The translations under genes and the position numbers were made by a program. Shown here piece after piece: positions 55,019-63,257 of a DNA stretch of 64,000 nucleotides. The notes beneath the pieces are model-generated. The model was not told where the DNA came from and made no database searches. It saw nothing but the letters and a program-made list of their open reading frames with translations. The DNA is taken from contig JBCBGZ010000009.1 of assembly GCA_038526245.1 (NCBI GenBank), forward strand, positions 1 through 64,000, given 5' to 3'. This stretch comes from UBA5336 sp038526245 (GTDB lineage: Bacteria > Pseudomonadota > Alphaproteobacteria > Caulobacterales > Hyphomonadaceae). Position 1 is the stretch's first letter. The number at the start of each line of letters is the position of its first letter.

Positions 55019-55057
55019 CGCTGGGTGTACGAAAAAAATTCACTTGATAGGCGAGCG

Positions 55058-55729
55058 ATGGAACGGTCAATTGAAGCTTGGCGGGGGCCACTTATGACGG
55101 TCATAAGGAACACAGCCATGCGGGGACTTAGCTCAACAGCCATGTCGGCATTTGCCGTCATCCTCTCCACGTTTACGACATACCTCACCTTCTTTGACGC
55201 GCGCTACACAGTCTCCGCGGCTGTGGCCAAGGTCAGCGTTCAGGTGCAATCGGGCGGCGGCAGCATTAACGGCGTCCAGAACGTCGCCTATCGTTACTTT
55301 CCAACGGCAACGGTCATCCTGTCCAACCGGGGAACCCGGCCAGTCGTGGTCTCAGAAATCGATATCGTCCGCTCATCGTCGCTGGAAAGCTGCGAACCGG
55401 CTGAAGCTGAGGTCTTTGTGACTGAGATTTCGCCCATCATCGTTGAGCCGGGCACGGTCACGAGTCTGGACCTCGAAATTCAGCTTCCGAGGATTGCCGC
55501 AGAAGGCCCGGTCGACACCCCTCTGCAAGTCGACGATGAAACAGCGCTTTGGTGCGCAGCCTGGGTAGCGTTTGACCCGCAAGGGTATCGCCGCGAGCCG
55601 ATGACACCGTTTTTTACACTGACCCGGCGCTTTGACCCTGCCGGCCCCGGAGATCGCTATCCCTCACCTCGCCTTGAGCTGGATTATCCACGACAACCCG
55701 AAACGATCGTCTCAAAGGGATTATTCTAG
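55058..55729 (+). CDS. Membrane-anchored protein of unknown function
   Basis: The protein has 223 residues from ATG 55058 after AGGCGAG. One helix (SAFAVILSTFTTYLTFF, about 35-52) is followed by a beta-rich region resembling an immunoglobulin-like fold (ATVILSNRGTRPVVVSEIDI; SPIIVEPGTVTSLDLEI). It is probably periplasmic or extracytoplasmic. No known domain is named with confidence. The stop overlaps the convergent mucD stop by 4 nt. Confidence 0.6.
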   Translation: MERSIEAWRGPLMTVIRNTAMRGLSSTAMSAFAVILSTFTTYLTFFDARYTVSAAVAKVSVQVQSGGGSINGVQNVAYRYFPTATVILSNRGTRPVVVSEIDIVRSSSLESCEPAEAEVFVTEISPIIVEPGTVTSLDLEIQLPRIAAEGPVDTPLQVDDETALWCAAWVAFDPQGYRREPMTPFFTLTRRFDPAGPGDRYPSPRLELDYPRQPETIVSKGLF

Positions 55730-57177
55730 CTCGTTACATCCAACTGGATGGAAAAGAACACCTTGTAGCCGCGCCGTCCACCACGCCAGACCTGCAACAG
55801 CAGCGGCGTTTCAGGTTGGGCGACGGCGTCTTCCATCTCTTCCAGCGCGTCGGAAACGGTGGATACGGGATCAAAGCCCATCTCGAGAATCACATCGCCT
55901 TTTTCGAGTTTGCCAAAGCTGGCGCCTCGCGGGCTGACAGCATTGACGACGACGCCATTGATGTCGCTCGGCACGCCATAGCGACGCCGTGTGTCGTCAT
56001 CGAGTGGGGCAAATTCAACGCCGAGCGCATTGTCTGTGACGGCGAGTTCCGGAAGCGCTTCCGGCGTCTCGGCCTCGCGGCCGGAGTCAAGCTCTCCTAG
56101 GGTGACGTCCACTGTGCGGGCCCGGCGGTCGCGCACGATCTCAAGACTTGCGGTCGTCTCCACGCCCGCATCAGCCACGATACGTGTCAGCGCGCGAACA
56201 TCGGAGACGGTCTCGCCATTGAACGTGCGAATGAGGTCGCCGACCTGAAGACCCGCTTCGGCAGCGGGGCCCTCCTCATCCAGGCGGATGACGATAACAC
56301 CTTCATCGCCGTCTATGCCGTAGGCGCGCGCGATATCAGCGTCGATGCCCTGAACGGACACGCCCAGCCAACCCCGGCGCAGTTCGCCGAACTCGATCAA
56401 CTGGCCAGATATCCGTTTCACCATGTTTGCAGGGATTGCAAATCCGATCCCGACCGACCCGCCCGTCGGAGAGATGATCGCGGTGTTCACCCCGACCACT
56501 TCACCAGCAAGGTTGAATAGAGGACCGCCGGAATTGCCCCGGTTAATGGCGGCGTCGGTCTGGATGAAATCGTCATAGCGCCCGCCCGTGTCGCGGTTCT
56601 GGGCCGAAATGATGCCCGCGGACACAGAACCTCCGAAGCCAAACGGGTTACCTATGGCCATCACCCAGTCCCCGACTTCCGCCGCATCGCTGTCGGCCAG
56701 GTCGACGAATGGCATGCTTTCAGCGGTCTGTAGCTTCAAGACTGCGACATCTGTTTCCGGATCGGTTCCGACCAGTTCAGCGCGAATTTCGCGGCCATCG
56801 GAGAAAACACAGGTGATTTCGTCCGCATTCTCGATGACATGATTGTTGGTGATCACCAGGCCATCGGCGGAAATGACAAACCCTGATCCAAGGGAGCCTT
56901 CCTGGCGAAAGCCATCCTCATCGCGTCCGAAGAACTCGTTAAAACGCTCCAGCGGAGAGCCCTCTTCGAACTCAGGCAGGCCCGCAGGCGCCACGGTTTG
57001 TGTCGTGGTGATGTTCACCACAGCGGGCATGAGCCGTTTGGCGAGTTCAGAGAAGCTTTCCGGCGCATCGGACATGTCCACCGCGTCAGCGGCGTTGCTC
57101 AGGGATTGGGCCAGGCCCGACATCGGAACAGCGGCAACACACGCCGCCAGGCAGGCGATCTTGGCAAAACGCACCAT
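55726..57177 (-). CDS. Periplasmic serine protease/chaperone, DegP/MucD type
   Basis: The protein has 483 residues. A Sec signal ends in MSGLAQ. The trypsin domain has H113 (TNNHVIEN), D143 (PETDVAVLKL) and S216 (NRGNSGGPLF), followed by two PDZ domains (about 275-365 and 400-480; GVIVIRLDEEGPAAEAGLQV, GVVVNAVSPRGASFGKL). It degrades misfolded envelope proteins. The order hflK-hflC-DUF2065-degP is a conserved quality-control operon. ATG 57177 is preferred to GTG 57198, as it fits the signal peptide. Confidence 0.93.
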   Translation of the reverse strand: MVRFAKIACLAACVAAVPMSGLAQSLSNAADAVDMSDAPESFSELAKRLMPAVVNITTTQTVAPAGLPEFEEGSPLERFNEFFGRDEDGFRQEGSLGSGFVISADGLVITNNHVIENADEITCVFSDGREIRAELVGTDPETDVAVLKLQTAESMPFVDLADSDAAEVGDWVMAIGNPFGFGGSVSAGIISAQNRDTGGRYDDFIQTDAAINRGNSGGPLFNLAGEVVGVNTAIISPTGGSVGIGFAIPANMVKRISGQLIEFGELRRGWLGVSVQGIDADIARAYGIDGDEGVIVIRLDEEGPAAEAGLQVGDLIRTFNGETVSDVRALTRIVADAGVETTASLEIVRDRRARTVDVTLGELDSGREAETPEALPELAVTDNALGVEFAPLDDDTRRRYGVPSDINGVVVNAVSPRGASFGKLEKGDVILEMGFDPVSTVSDALEEMEDAVAQPETPLLLQVWRGGRRGYKVFFSIQLDVTS

Positions 57178-57259
57178 GGGCTCAGATCTTCCTTTCACCG
57201 ATCAAATCGAGATCCATTACGCTCAAAACTATGGCGCTTCTGGGTCAGGGGGCAATGGC

Positions 57260-57472
57260 TCACAGCAGGCGCAGGGCGCCATAGAGGAGTATTGCGCCCA
57301 AAACGGCCGTCCATACTCCAGATGACCGAATATCAGCCACACCCAGCCGAGATGCCCACGCCAGAAAGCGTTTCATCGCATCGGGAGCCAGGGCATAGGC
57401 CAGGCCCTCGATCAGGAACCAGAGGCCGAACGCCGCCAGAAAGAGTGGCCAACCCGGTGCATCGGCGAGCAT
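57260..57472 (-). CDS. DUF2065 family small membrane protein
   Basis: The protein has 70 residues and two helices (WPLFLAAFGLWFLIEGLAYA; GVWTAVLGAILLYGALRLL) joined by a basic loop. It is the usual partner between hflC and degP genes; its role is unknown but probably relates to HflKC. Confidence 0.88.
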   Translation of the reverse strand: MLADAPGWPLFLAAFGLWFLIEGLAYALAPDAMKRFLAWASRLGVADIRSSGVWTAVLGAILLYGALRLL

Positions 57473-57497
57473 GGCGCATCTCCTATCTCGCGGGTAA

Positions 57498-57522
57498 CAC
57501 CCCCGAACCCAGTCCGGGGGTG
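57498..57522 (-). terminator. Hairpin between hflC and the DUF2065 gene
   Basis: Perfect arms CACCCCCG (57498-57505) and CGGGGGTG (57515-57522) with a 9-nt loop, 20 nt after the hflC stop. There is no T run on the minus strand. It may act as a partial terminator or as a processing barrier that lowers expression of the downstream genes. Confidence 0.5.
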
Positions 57523-57541
57523 CTCTTTGTAAACCGAACGC

Positions 57542-58432
57542 CTAGCGGCCTGTGCGCTCTGCTTCGGTCGAGAAAATATCGCATACGCCGAGATTGTTCG
57601 GGTCCACGATCAGTTTCGTTCCGGCCTGGATAGAGCGCTCGCACGCAATCAGGGACCGATAGAACCGGAAGAACTCCGGGTCCTGATTATAGGCCTGGGC
57701 GTAGGTCTCGTTGCGTCGGGCATCACCTTCACCGCGGATAATCTCAGCCTGCTCGCGGGCCTGGGCGACGATCACGGTCGCCTCACGCGCACCGGTGGCG
57801 CGAATGAGGCGGGCGCGTTCTTCACCTTCGGCCCGGATACGCTCAGCTTCCTGGAGACGGTCCGTCCGCATCCGCTCATAAACACCTTCGGCAATTTCGG
57901 CCGGCAAGTCAGCCTGGCGGATCCGTACGTCGATGATGTCGATGCCGGTTCCCTCGAGGTTCTCGTTCACAGCGTCCCGGATACGGTTCATCAGAACCAC
58001 ACGCTGGCCGGACACAATCTCCGGCACGGGCACGTTACCGAGCGCTTCACGGATCGAGGATTCGGTGAAGCGGTTCAGCTGCGCCGCGGCAGCGGTTTCC
58101 GTACGAAGGCGCTGGTAAAACAAGAGCGGGTCTTTGATCCGCCAGCGCACAAAGGCGTCCACGGTCAGGCGCCGCTGGTCGGAGGCAAGCACTTCGATGT
58201 TGGGAATATCGAGACCGATATTCTTCCGGTCCAGCAGCGTGACCTGCTGCAGAAGCGGCATCTTGAAGTAGAGGCCCGCTTCGTCTGTGCCGGGCTCGTT
58301 GCGCACGTCAACAAGGTCACCGAACTGCAGGACAACGGCCTGCTGGTCCTGGCGCACTGTGTAGAAGGAGTTTGCGGCAATAACCGCGCCGATCACGACG
58401 AGGAATGCGAGAATGATTGTAAAGGCTCTCAT
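57542..58432 (-). CDS. hflC: Protease modulator HflC
   Basis: The protein has 296 residues. An N-terminal anchor (IILAFLVVIGAVIAANSF) precedes an SPFH/band 7 domain (TVRQDQQAVVLQFGD, VDAFVRWRIKDPLLFYQRL, VNENLEGTGIDIIDVRI) and a charged helical coil. It forms a cage with HflK around FtsH at the membrane. It starts 12 nt after hflK. Confidence 0.94.
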   Translation of the reverse strand: MRAFTIILAFLVVIGAVIAANSFYTVRQDQQAVVLQFGDLVDVRNEPGTDEAGLYFKMPLLQQVTLLDRKNIGLDIPNIEVLASDQRRLTVDAFVRWRIKDPLLFYQRLRTETAAAAQLNRFTESSIREALGNVPVPEIVSGQRVVLMNRIRDAVNENLEGTGIDIIDVRIRQADLPAEIAEGVYERMRTDRLQEAERIRAEGEERARLIRATGAREATVIVAQAREQAEIIRGEGDARRNETYAQAYNQDPEFFRFYRSLIACERSIQAGTKLIVDPNNLGVCDIFSTEAERTGR

Positions 58433-58444
58433 TGTAATATGCTC

Positions 58445-59584
58445 CTAGCGACCGCCGCCAGATTGCGGGGCAAGCGGCAGATACGGCACAGCGCCGCTGT
58501 CGGAGTCCAGAATGGTCTTCTCAGCACCGCCGAGGACCTTTTCCATGGTCTCCAGATACATTCGCTCACGCGTGACCTGCGGGGCCTGACGGTACTCATC
58601 ATAGATTGAAAGGAACCGGGCCGCTTCACCCGACGCGTCGGCGATCACCTGCTCACGGTAGCCTTCAGCCTCCTGGATCAGGCGTGATGCTTCACCACGC
58701 GCCCGCGGAACCACCTGGTTTGCATCACGGGTCGCTTCATTGACGTTTCGCTCAGCATCCTGCTGGGCGAGGTTCACGTCGTTGAAAGCCTCAATGACGC
58801 GCTCGGGAACGTCGGACTTGGCCAATTGAACATCGATGATTTCGATGCCGGCATTGTATTCGTCCAGCAGGGCCTGAATCTGCGTCTCCACGTCGTTTTC
58901 GACACGATCACGCTCTGTCGTGATCACGTCCTGGCGAGTCGACTTGCCAACCACTTCGCGCATCACTGATTCTGCAACCATTTCGACCGCCATTGCGGGC
59001 TCTTTGACGTTCAGAATGTAATCCTCGGGCGCATCGGTTTTCACTTTCCAGAACACGGAGAACTGGATGTCGACGATGTTTTCGTCCTCGGTGATCATCA
59101 GGCTCTCATCGAGGCTCTGGCCGATGGAGCTTTGGCGCTGCTCTTCGACATTCACCAGTTCATGGGTCTCGATGGGTGTTGGCAAGTGCACGTGGATGCC
59201 AGGAGCCAGATTGGTCTGCCAATTGCCGAAGCGGAAAACCGAGGCCTGTTGGCCCGCATCGACCACGACCACACCTGTCGAGAGCCAAGCAATCAAGGCA
59301 ACGATTGCGATCACAATGAATCCGAAGGGACCGAATCCACGACCGGCGCCGCCGCCATTGCCACGACCGCGTCCGCCTACACCGCGGCGAAACCGCTCCT
59401 GCATACGGCGCATCTGCTCTTCAATGTCGGGGCCGCCTCCTCCGCCGCCCTGGCCACCGCCACCACCGCCACCAGGACGGTTCCAGGGTGAGCCACCATT
59501 ATTATTTCCGCCTGATCCACCGGACCCCCAAGGGCCTCCTGCAGCGTGGGGGCGATCCCCGCCGCTCTCATCCTTCCAGGGCAT
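58445..59584 (-). CDS. hflK: Protease modulator HflK
   Basis: The protein has 379 residues. A long Gly/Pro/Asn-rich N-terminus (about 1-85) precedes the membrane helix (FIVIAIVALIAWLSTGVVVV) and the SPFH domain (DAGQQASVFRFGNWQTNLAP, VDIQFSVFWKVKTD, RDVITTERDRV-like QDVITTERDRV). It partners HflC and FtsH. It is divergent from mrp with only a 99-bp spacer. Confidence 0.94.
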   Translation of the reverse strand: MPWKDESGGDRPHAAGGPWGSGGSGGNNNGGSPWNRPGGGGGGGQGGGGGGPDIEEQMRRMQERFRRGVGGRGRGNGGGAGRGFGPFGFIVIAIVALIAWLSTGVVVVDAGQQASVFRFGNWQTNLAPGIHVHLPTPIETHELVNVEEQRQSSIGQSLDESLMITEDENIVDIQFSVFWKVKTDAPEDYILNVKEPAMAVEMVAESVMREVVGKSTRQDVITTERDRVENDVETQIQALLDEYNAGIEIIDVQLAKSDVPERVIEAFNDVNLAQQDAERNVNEATRDANQVVPRARGEASRLIQEAEGYREQVIADASGEAARFLSIYDEYRQAPQVTRERMYLETMEKVLGGAEKTILDSDSGAVPYLPLAPQSGGGR

Positions 59585-59683
59585 CTATGGCCATCTCCTT
59601 ACAGAAACTTGTGTCTTGGGTTTTTCCCAACATCACCGATATGTGGTCCATCTGTTATCGTCTATCAAGAAGGCCTGCACCGC

Positions 59684-60871
59684 TTGTTCCGTCCAAAACC
59701 GAAATCGTCGCAGGGTCTTGAGGCCGATATACGCTCCGCGCTGGGCACGCCGGACTGGTTGCAAACCGTAACAGTGACACCTGAAGGGCGCGCCCTCCTG
59801 GTGATTGAAGCTGATCCCGATGACATGGAGCGCTTTGAATCCCTTCGGCTCGAGGCTGAGAGCACCGTGCGGATGGTCAAGGGTATTCAGGATGTCGACG
59901 CCATCCTGACATCCGAGCGGAGCTCTGCTGGCGCCCCCCCGCCCACCGCGGCAAAAATCGATCTCACGCCCAGCCCTGCGCCGCGCAGGGTCCGCAAGGG
60001 TGCGCGCCTCTCTGATGAAGCGCTGCAACAGGGAAATGCTGGCCCGGCACCCAGCGCCGTGTCGCCTGTGCCGGGTGCGGCGCGCATTCTTGTGGTCGCC
60101 AGCGCCAAGGGCGGCGTTGGCAAGTCCACGGTTTCGGTCAATCTTGCGGCGGCACTTGCCAAAGTCGGCATGAAACTCGGTCTTCTGGACGCGGACATTT
60201 ATGGCCCGTCTATCCCCACTATGCTGGGCACGGTGGACGCGCAGCCCGCCACGACCCCGGACGGCAAACTGGACCCCGTCCTGGCCCATGGGCTGCAGAC
60301 CCTGTCCATCGGGTATTTGTCAGACCCCGATGCCCCGATGATCTGGCGCGGCCCGATCGTCATGTCCGCCATAGACCAGATGTTGCGAGAAGCCGCCTGG
60401 GGTACGCCCGGCGATCCGCTTGACCTTTTGATCATCGACACACCACCTGGCACAGGCGACGCGCAACTGGCCCTGGCCCAGCGCGTGCCGGTCGACGCGG
60501 CACTGATTGTGACAACGCCCCAGGACGTTGCGCTTGCCGATGTCCGCCGGGGCGCTGCGATGTTTGCGAAGACCCACGTTCCCGTGCTCGGCATTGTGGA
60601 AACAATGAGCTGGTTCGAGGACCCGACAGGTGCGCGCCATTATCTCATGGGCGAAGGCGGTGGCGCGCGTATGGCCGAGGCGCTGGGCCTGCCGCTGCTG
60701 GCGCAAATCCCAATGCTCCAGGCCATTCGCGAAGGCGGCGATGCGGGTACGCCGTCGGCTCTTGCGGACGAAAAGGCCGGTGCCCTGTTTCATGGTCTCG
60801 CCCGCGAAACCGCCCTGGCCCTGGATGCTCTAAAGACGAAGCCCGCGCCGGAAATCGTCTTCGAAGACTAG
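59684..60871 (+). CDS. Mrp/ApbC family Fe-S carrier P-loop ATPase
   Basis: About 395 residues. The N-terminal DUF59/MIP18-like domain (IRSALGTPDWLQTVTVTPEG) is followed by a Pro-rich linker and the MinD-type ATPase with VVASAKGGVGKSTVSVN, LDADIYGPSIPTMLG and DTPPGTGDAQLAL. The CxxC of many Mrp proteins is absent (SWFEDPTGARHYL). TTG 59684 is the best start after AAGAAGG, but no ATG exists in frame near it and longer N-termini overlapping hflK cannot be ruled out. Confidence 0.85.
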   Translation: MFRPKPKSSQGLEADIRSALGTPDWLQTVTVTPEGRALLVIEADPDDMERFESLRLEAESTVRMVKGIQDVDAILTSERSSAGAPPPTAAKIDLTPSPAPRRVRKGARLSDEALQQGNAGPAPSAVSPVPGAARILVVASAKGGVGKSTVSVNLAAALAKVGMKLGLLDADIYGPSIPTMLGTVDAQPATTPDGKLDPVLAHGLQTLSIGYLSDPDAPMIWRGPIVMSAIDQMLREAAWGTPGDPLDLLIIDTPPGTGDAQLALAQRVPVDAALIVTTPQDVALADVRRGAAMFAKTHVPVLGIVETMSWFEDPTGARHYLMGEGGGARMAEALGLPLLAQIPMLQAIREGGDAGTPSALADEKAGALFHGLARETALALDALKTKPAPEIVFED

Positions 60872-60874
60872 GGC

Positions 60875-61378
60875 CTACATATTCATCGGGGGTGGGCAGG
60901 CAGGCCCTTCAGGTTTGCGCATGCCGGCGGGGGCGCGCAGGGCAAGGATACCGGCCTCGGCAAAGCGAAAGTCGATCTGATCTGTATCGAGCGCTGCGGT
61001 GATGCAGGAGATGGGTTCGCCCGTGTCGGCCGCGATGAGCACAGTGATGCCGGTGCGCCCGCCATACCAATCCCAAAGATAGCCCGCCTTGTGTGCATCA
61101 GCCATGCGAATGACATCGGCGAAAACCGCCAGCTTTTCTTCATCGCTGGCGCGCCATGTCCGGGTCATGTCCAGTTCGACAAGTTCGAAGTCGCCGGGCG
61201 TTTGCCGCTCAAGCACTTCATCGATACGCGGATCCACGATGCGGCAATTCGGGCACCAGTCAGCGGTGAAATTGATGATTTTCACCAGCGGCTCAGCTTC
61301 TGGGCCCTCGACCGCTGTTTCAGCGCTCGCAACGGGAGCAATCAGCACAACACACGCCGATAGAATTGCTTTGAGCAT
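60875..61378 (-). CDS. Exported thioredoxin-like protein
   Basis: The protein has 167 residues from ATG 61378 after AGAGGG. A Sec signal ends in VASAET. A thioredoxin-type domain has the CxxC WCPNC in INFTADWCPNCRIVDPRI. The cis-Pro loop is replaced by GRTGITVLIAAD. The tail carries two cysteines (ISCITA, PACPPP). It is a likely periplasmic redox protein, substrate unknown. Confidence 0.78.
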   Translation of the reverse strand: MLKAILSACVVLIAPVASAETAVEGPEAEPLVKIINFTADWCPNCRIVDPRIDEVLERQTPGDFELVELDMTRTWRASDEEKLAVFADVIRMADAHKAGYLWDWYGGRTGITVLIAADTGEPISCITAALDTDQIDFRFAEAGILALRAPAGMRKPEGPACPPPMNM

Positions 61379-61465
61379 CTCACGCCCTCTCACACATCGC
61401 CATGCCCATGCATCAAGGCGCAAGCGGTGTAAAATCAAGCCCCTGTGAGCAGTGCAGGTCGAGGG

Positions 61466-61753
61466 CTACTGTCGGGTGAAGAAGCCAGCGGCAAACTCCC
61501 AGAGGAGTAACAGTCCCAAAATGCCAGACGCAAAGGCTACAAGATACCAATACTCGAAAAACTCGATGCCCGGCCCCAACGCGATGACCGCGATCAAACC
61601 AGCAGCAAGCGCGGCGATCACGAGGGAAATACGCAGCCAGAGCGAAAGCACGCTTTTCTTTTGTGTTTTCTGATGGCGGAACGTCACCGGCACATCGTCT
61701 TCATACGAACGTGAGGCGCTGGCGTCTGGCGAAACTCCTGAACTCTCCGTCAT
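61466..61753 (-). CDS. Small two-helix membrane protein
   Basis: The protein has 95 residues. A polar N-terminus (to about 35) is followed by two membrane helices (LRISLVIAALAAGLIAVIAL; YWYLVAFASGILGLLLLWEF). No family is recognised. It is divergent from eno. A 165-bp spacer lies between the two. Confidence 0.6.
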   Translation of the reverse strand: MTESSGVSPDASASRSYEDDVPVTFRHQKTQKKSVLSLWLRISLVIAALAAGLIAVIALGPGIEFFEYWYLVAFASGILGLLLLWEFAAGFFTRQ

Positions 61754-61918
61754 TTTATCCCTCGTCTCGGCGTTTTAGCTGCGACAACCAATAGCGGCAT
61801 TGTTTGGCACAAATATGGGGAGATTCGCGTTTTTCGAGGCCTCGAATGCGCGTTGCCCTACCCGGCCAATGCGATTAAGGCCACCGACAATCCAAATGGT
61901 GCCAGGGACACAAGACAC

Positions 61919-63196
61919 ATGAGCGAGATTGTCGACATTTACGCCCGCGAGATCATGGACAGCCGGGGCAACCCGACCGTCGAGGTGGACGTGACCCTGG
62001 AGGACGGGTCAACGGGCCGTGCGGCCGTCCCTTCCGGCGCCTCCACTGGCGCCTATGAGGCCCATGAATTGCGCGACGGCGAAGCAGACCGTTTTGGCGG
62101 CAAAGGCGTCGAAAAAGCCTGCGAAGCCGTGAACGGCGAGATCTTCCAGGCGATCGAAGGGCTGGATGCCACAGACCAGCGCATGGTTGACGAATTGATG
62201 ATCGAGATTGACGGAACCGACAACAAATCCCGCCTTGGCGCCAATGCCATGCTGGGTGTGTCGCTTGCCGTTGCCAAGGCCGCTGCCGAGAGCTGCACGC
62301 TCCCACTCTATCGCTATATCGGCGGCGCCAATGCGCGCATCCTGCCGACGCCGATGATGAACATCATCAATGGCGGCGAACATGCCGATAACCCCATCGA
62401 CATCCAGGAATTCATGGTGATGCCTATCACCGCACCAACCCTGGCTGACGCAGTCCGCATGGGGTCCGAAGTGTTCCACGCGCTCAAAAAGCAACTTCGC
62501 GATGCAGGCCACAACACGAATGTTGGTGACGAAGGCGGCTTCGCTCCGGGGCTCAGCTCCACGAACGAAGCCATCGATTTCATCATGAAGGCCATTGAAG
62601 CGGCCGGTTACGCCCCAGGCGAGGATATCGCGCTGGCCCTCGATGCGGCCTCCACCGAATTCTATAAAGACGGCAAATATGTCCTGGCAGGTGAGGACAA
62701 GACTCTCGATGCTGAAGGCATGGCGCGGTACCTGGAAGATCTGGTCACGCGCTACCCCATCCTCTCCATCGAAGACGGCATGGCCGAAGATGACTGGGAA
62801 GGCTGGGAGACGCTGACCGAATTGATCGGCGACAAGTGCCAGCTTGTGGGCGATGACCTCTTCGTCACCAATCCAGAGCGCCTTGCGACCGGGCTGGAAC
62901 GCGGCGCGGCCAACTCCATTCTGGTGAAAGTCAACCAAATCGGCACGCTGACCGAGACGCTTGAAGCGGTCGAACTGGCCCACCGCCACGCCTACACCGC
63001 CGTCATGTCCCACCGCTCAGGCGAGACGGAAGACACCACAATCGCCGACCTCGCCGTGGCCACCAATTGCGGACAGATCAAGACCGGCTCGCTCGCGCGT
63101 TCGGACAGGCTGGCCAAGTACAATCAGCTGATCCGGATCGAGGAAGAGCTTGGCGCCAGTGGCTACTATGCCGGTCGCGCGCATATCAACGCTTAA
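61919..63196 (+). CDS. eno: Enolase
   Basis: Glycolytic enzyme converting 2-phosphoglycerate to phosphoenolpyruvate. At 425 residues it has normal length. Motifs are REIMDSRGNPTVEV, the acid in VGDEGGFAPG, the Mg2+ ligands through SIEDGMAEDDW and DDLFVTN, and the catalytic Lys in LVKVNQIGTLTETLE, followed by MSHRSGETEDTTIAD. The start MSEIVDIYAREIM at 61919 fits the family. Confidence 0.97.
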   Translation: MSEIVDIYAREIMDSRGNPTVEVDVTLEDGSTGRAAVPSGASTGAYEAHELRDGEADRFGGKGVEKACEAVNGEIFQAIEGLDATDQRMVDELMIEIDGTDNKSRLGANAMLGVSLAVAKAAAESCTLPLYRYIGGANARILPTPMMNIINGGEHADNPIDIQEFMVMPITAPTLADAVRMGSEVFHALKKQLRDAGHNTNVGDEGGFAPGLSSTNEAIDFIMKAIEAAGYAPGEDIALALDAASTEFYKDGKYVLAGEDKTLDAEGMARYLEDLVTRYPILSIEDGMAEDDWEGWETLTELIGDKCQLVGDDLFVTNPERLATGLERGAANSILVKVNQIGTLTETLEAVELAHRHAYTAVMSHRSGETEDTTIADLAVATNCGQIKTGSLARSDRLAKYNQLIRIEEELGASGYYAGRAHINA

Positions 63197-63225
63197 GTCA
63201 CTTGCAGAGTCGCGCCGATTGAGGC

Positions 63226-63253
63226 CTCCTCCCCCAGAGTAAACCGGGAGGAG
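63226..63253 (+). promoter_or_regulatory. Hairpin masking the Shine-Dalgarno of the TIR gene
   Basis: CTCCTCCC (63226-63233) is perfectly complementary to GGGAGGAG (63246-63253), the ribosome site of the TIR gene, with a 12-nt loop. The ATG is at 63258. An 8-bp, GC-rich stem over the whole Shine-Dalgarno should keep translation low unless opened. It also sits 30 nt after eno and could serve as its terminator, though no T run follows. Confidence 0.55.
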
Positions 63254-63257
63254 CGCC

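Noticed and set aside
54838..55188. Upstream extension of the SNase-like frame
   Set aside because: It would run through tRNA-Arg and the start of another gene, and a TTG with a good ribosome site gives a proper lipoprotein signal.
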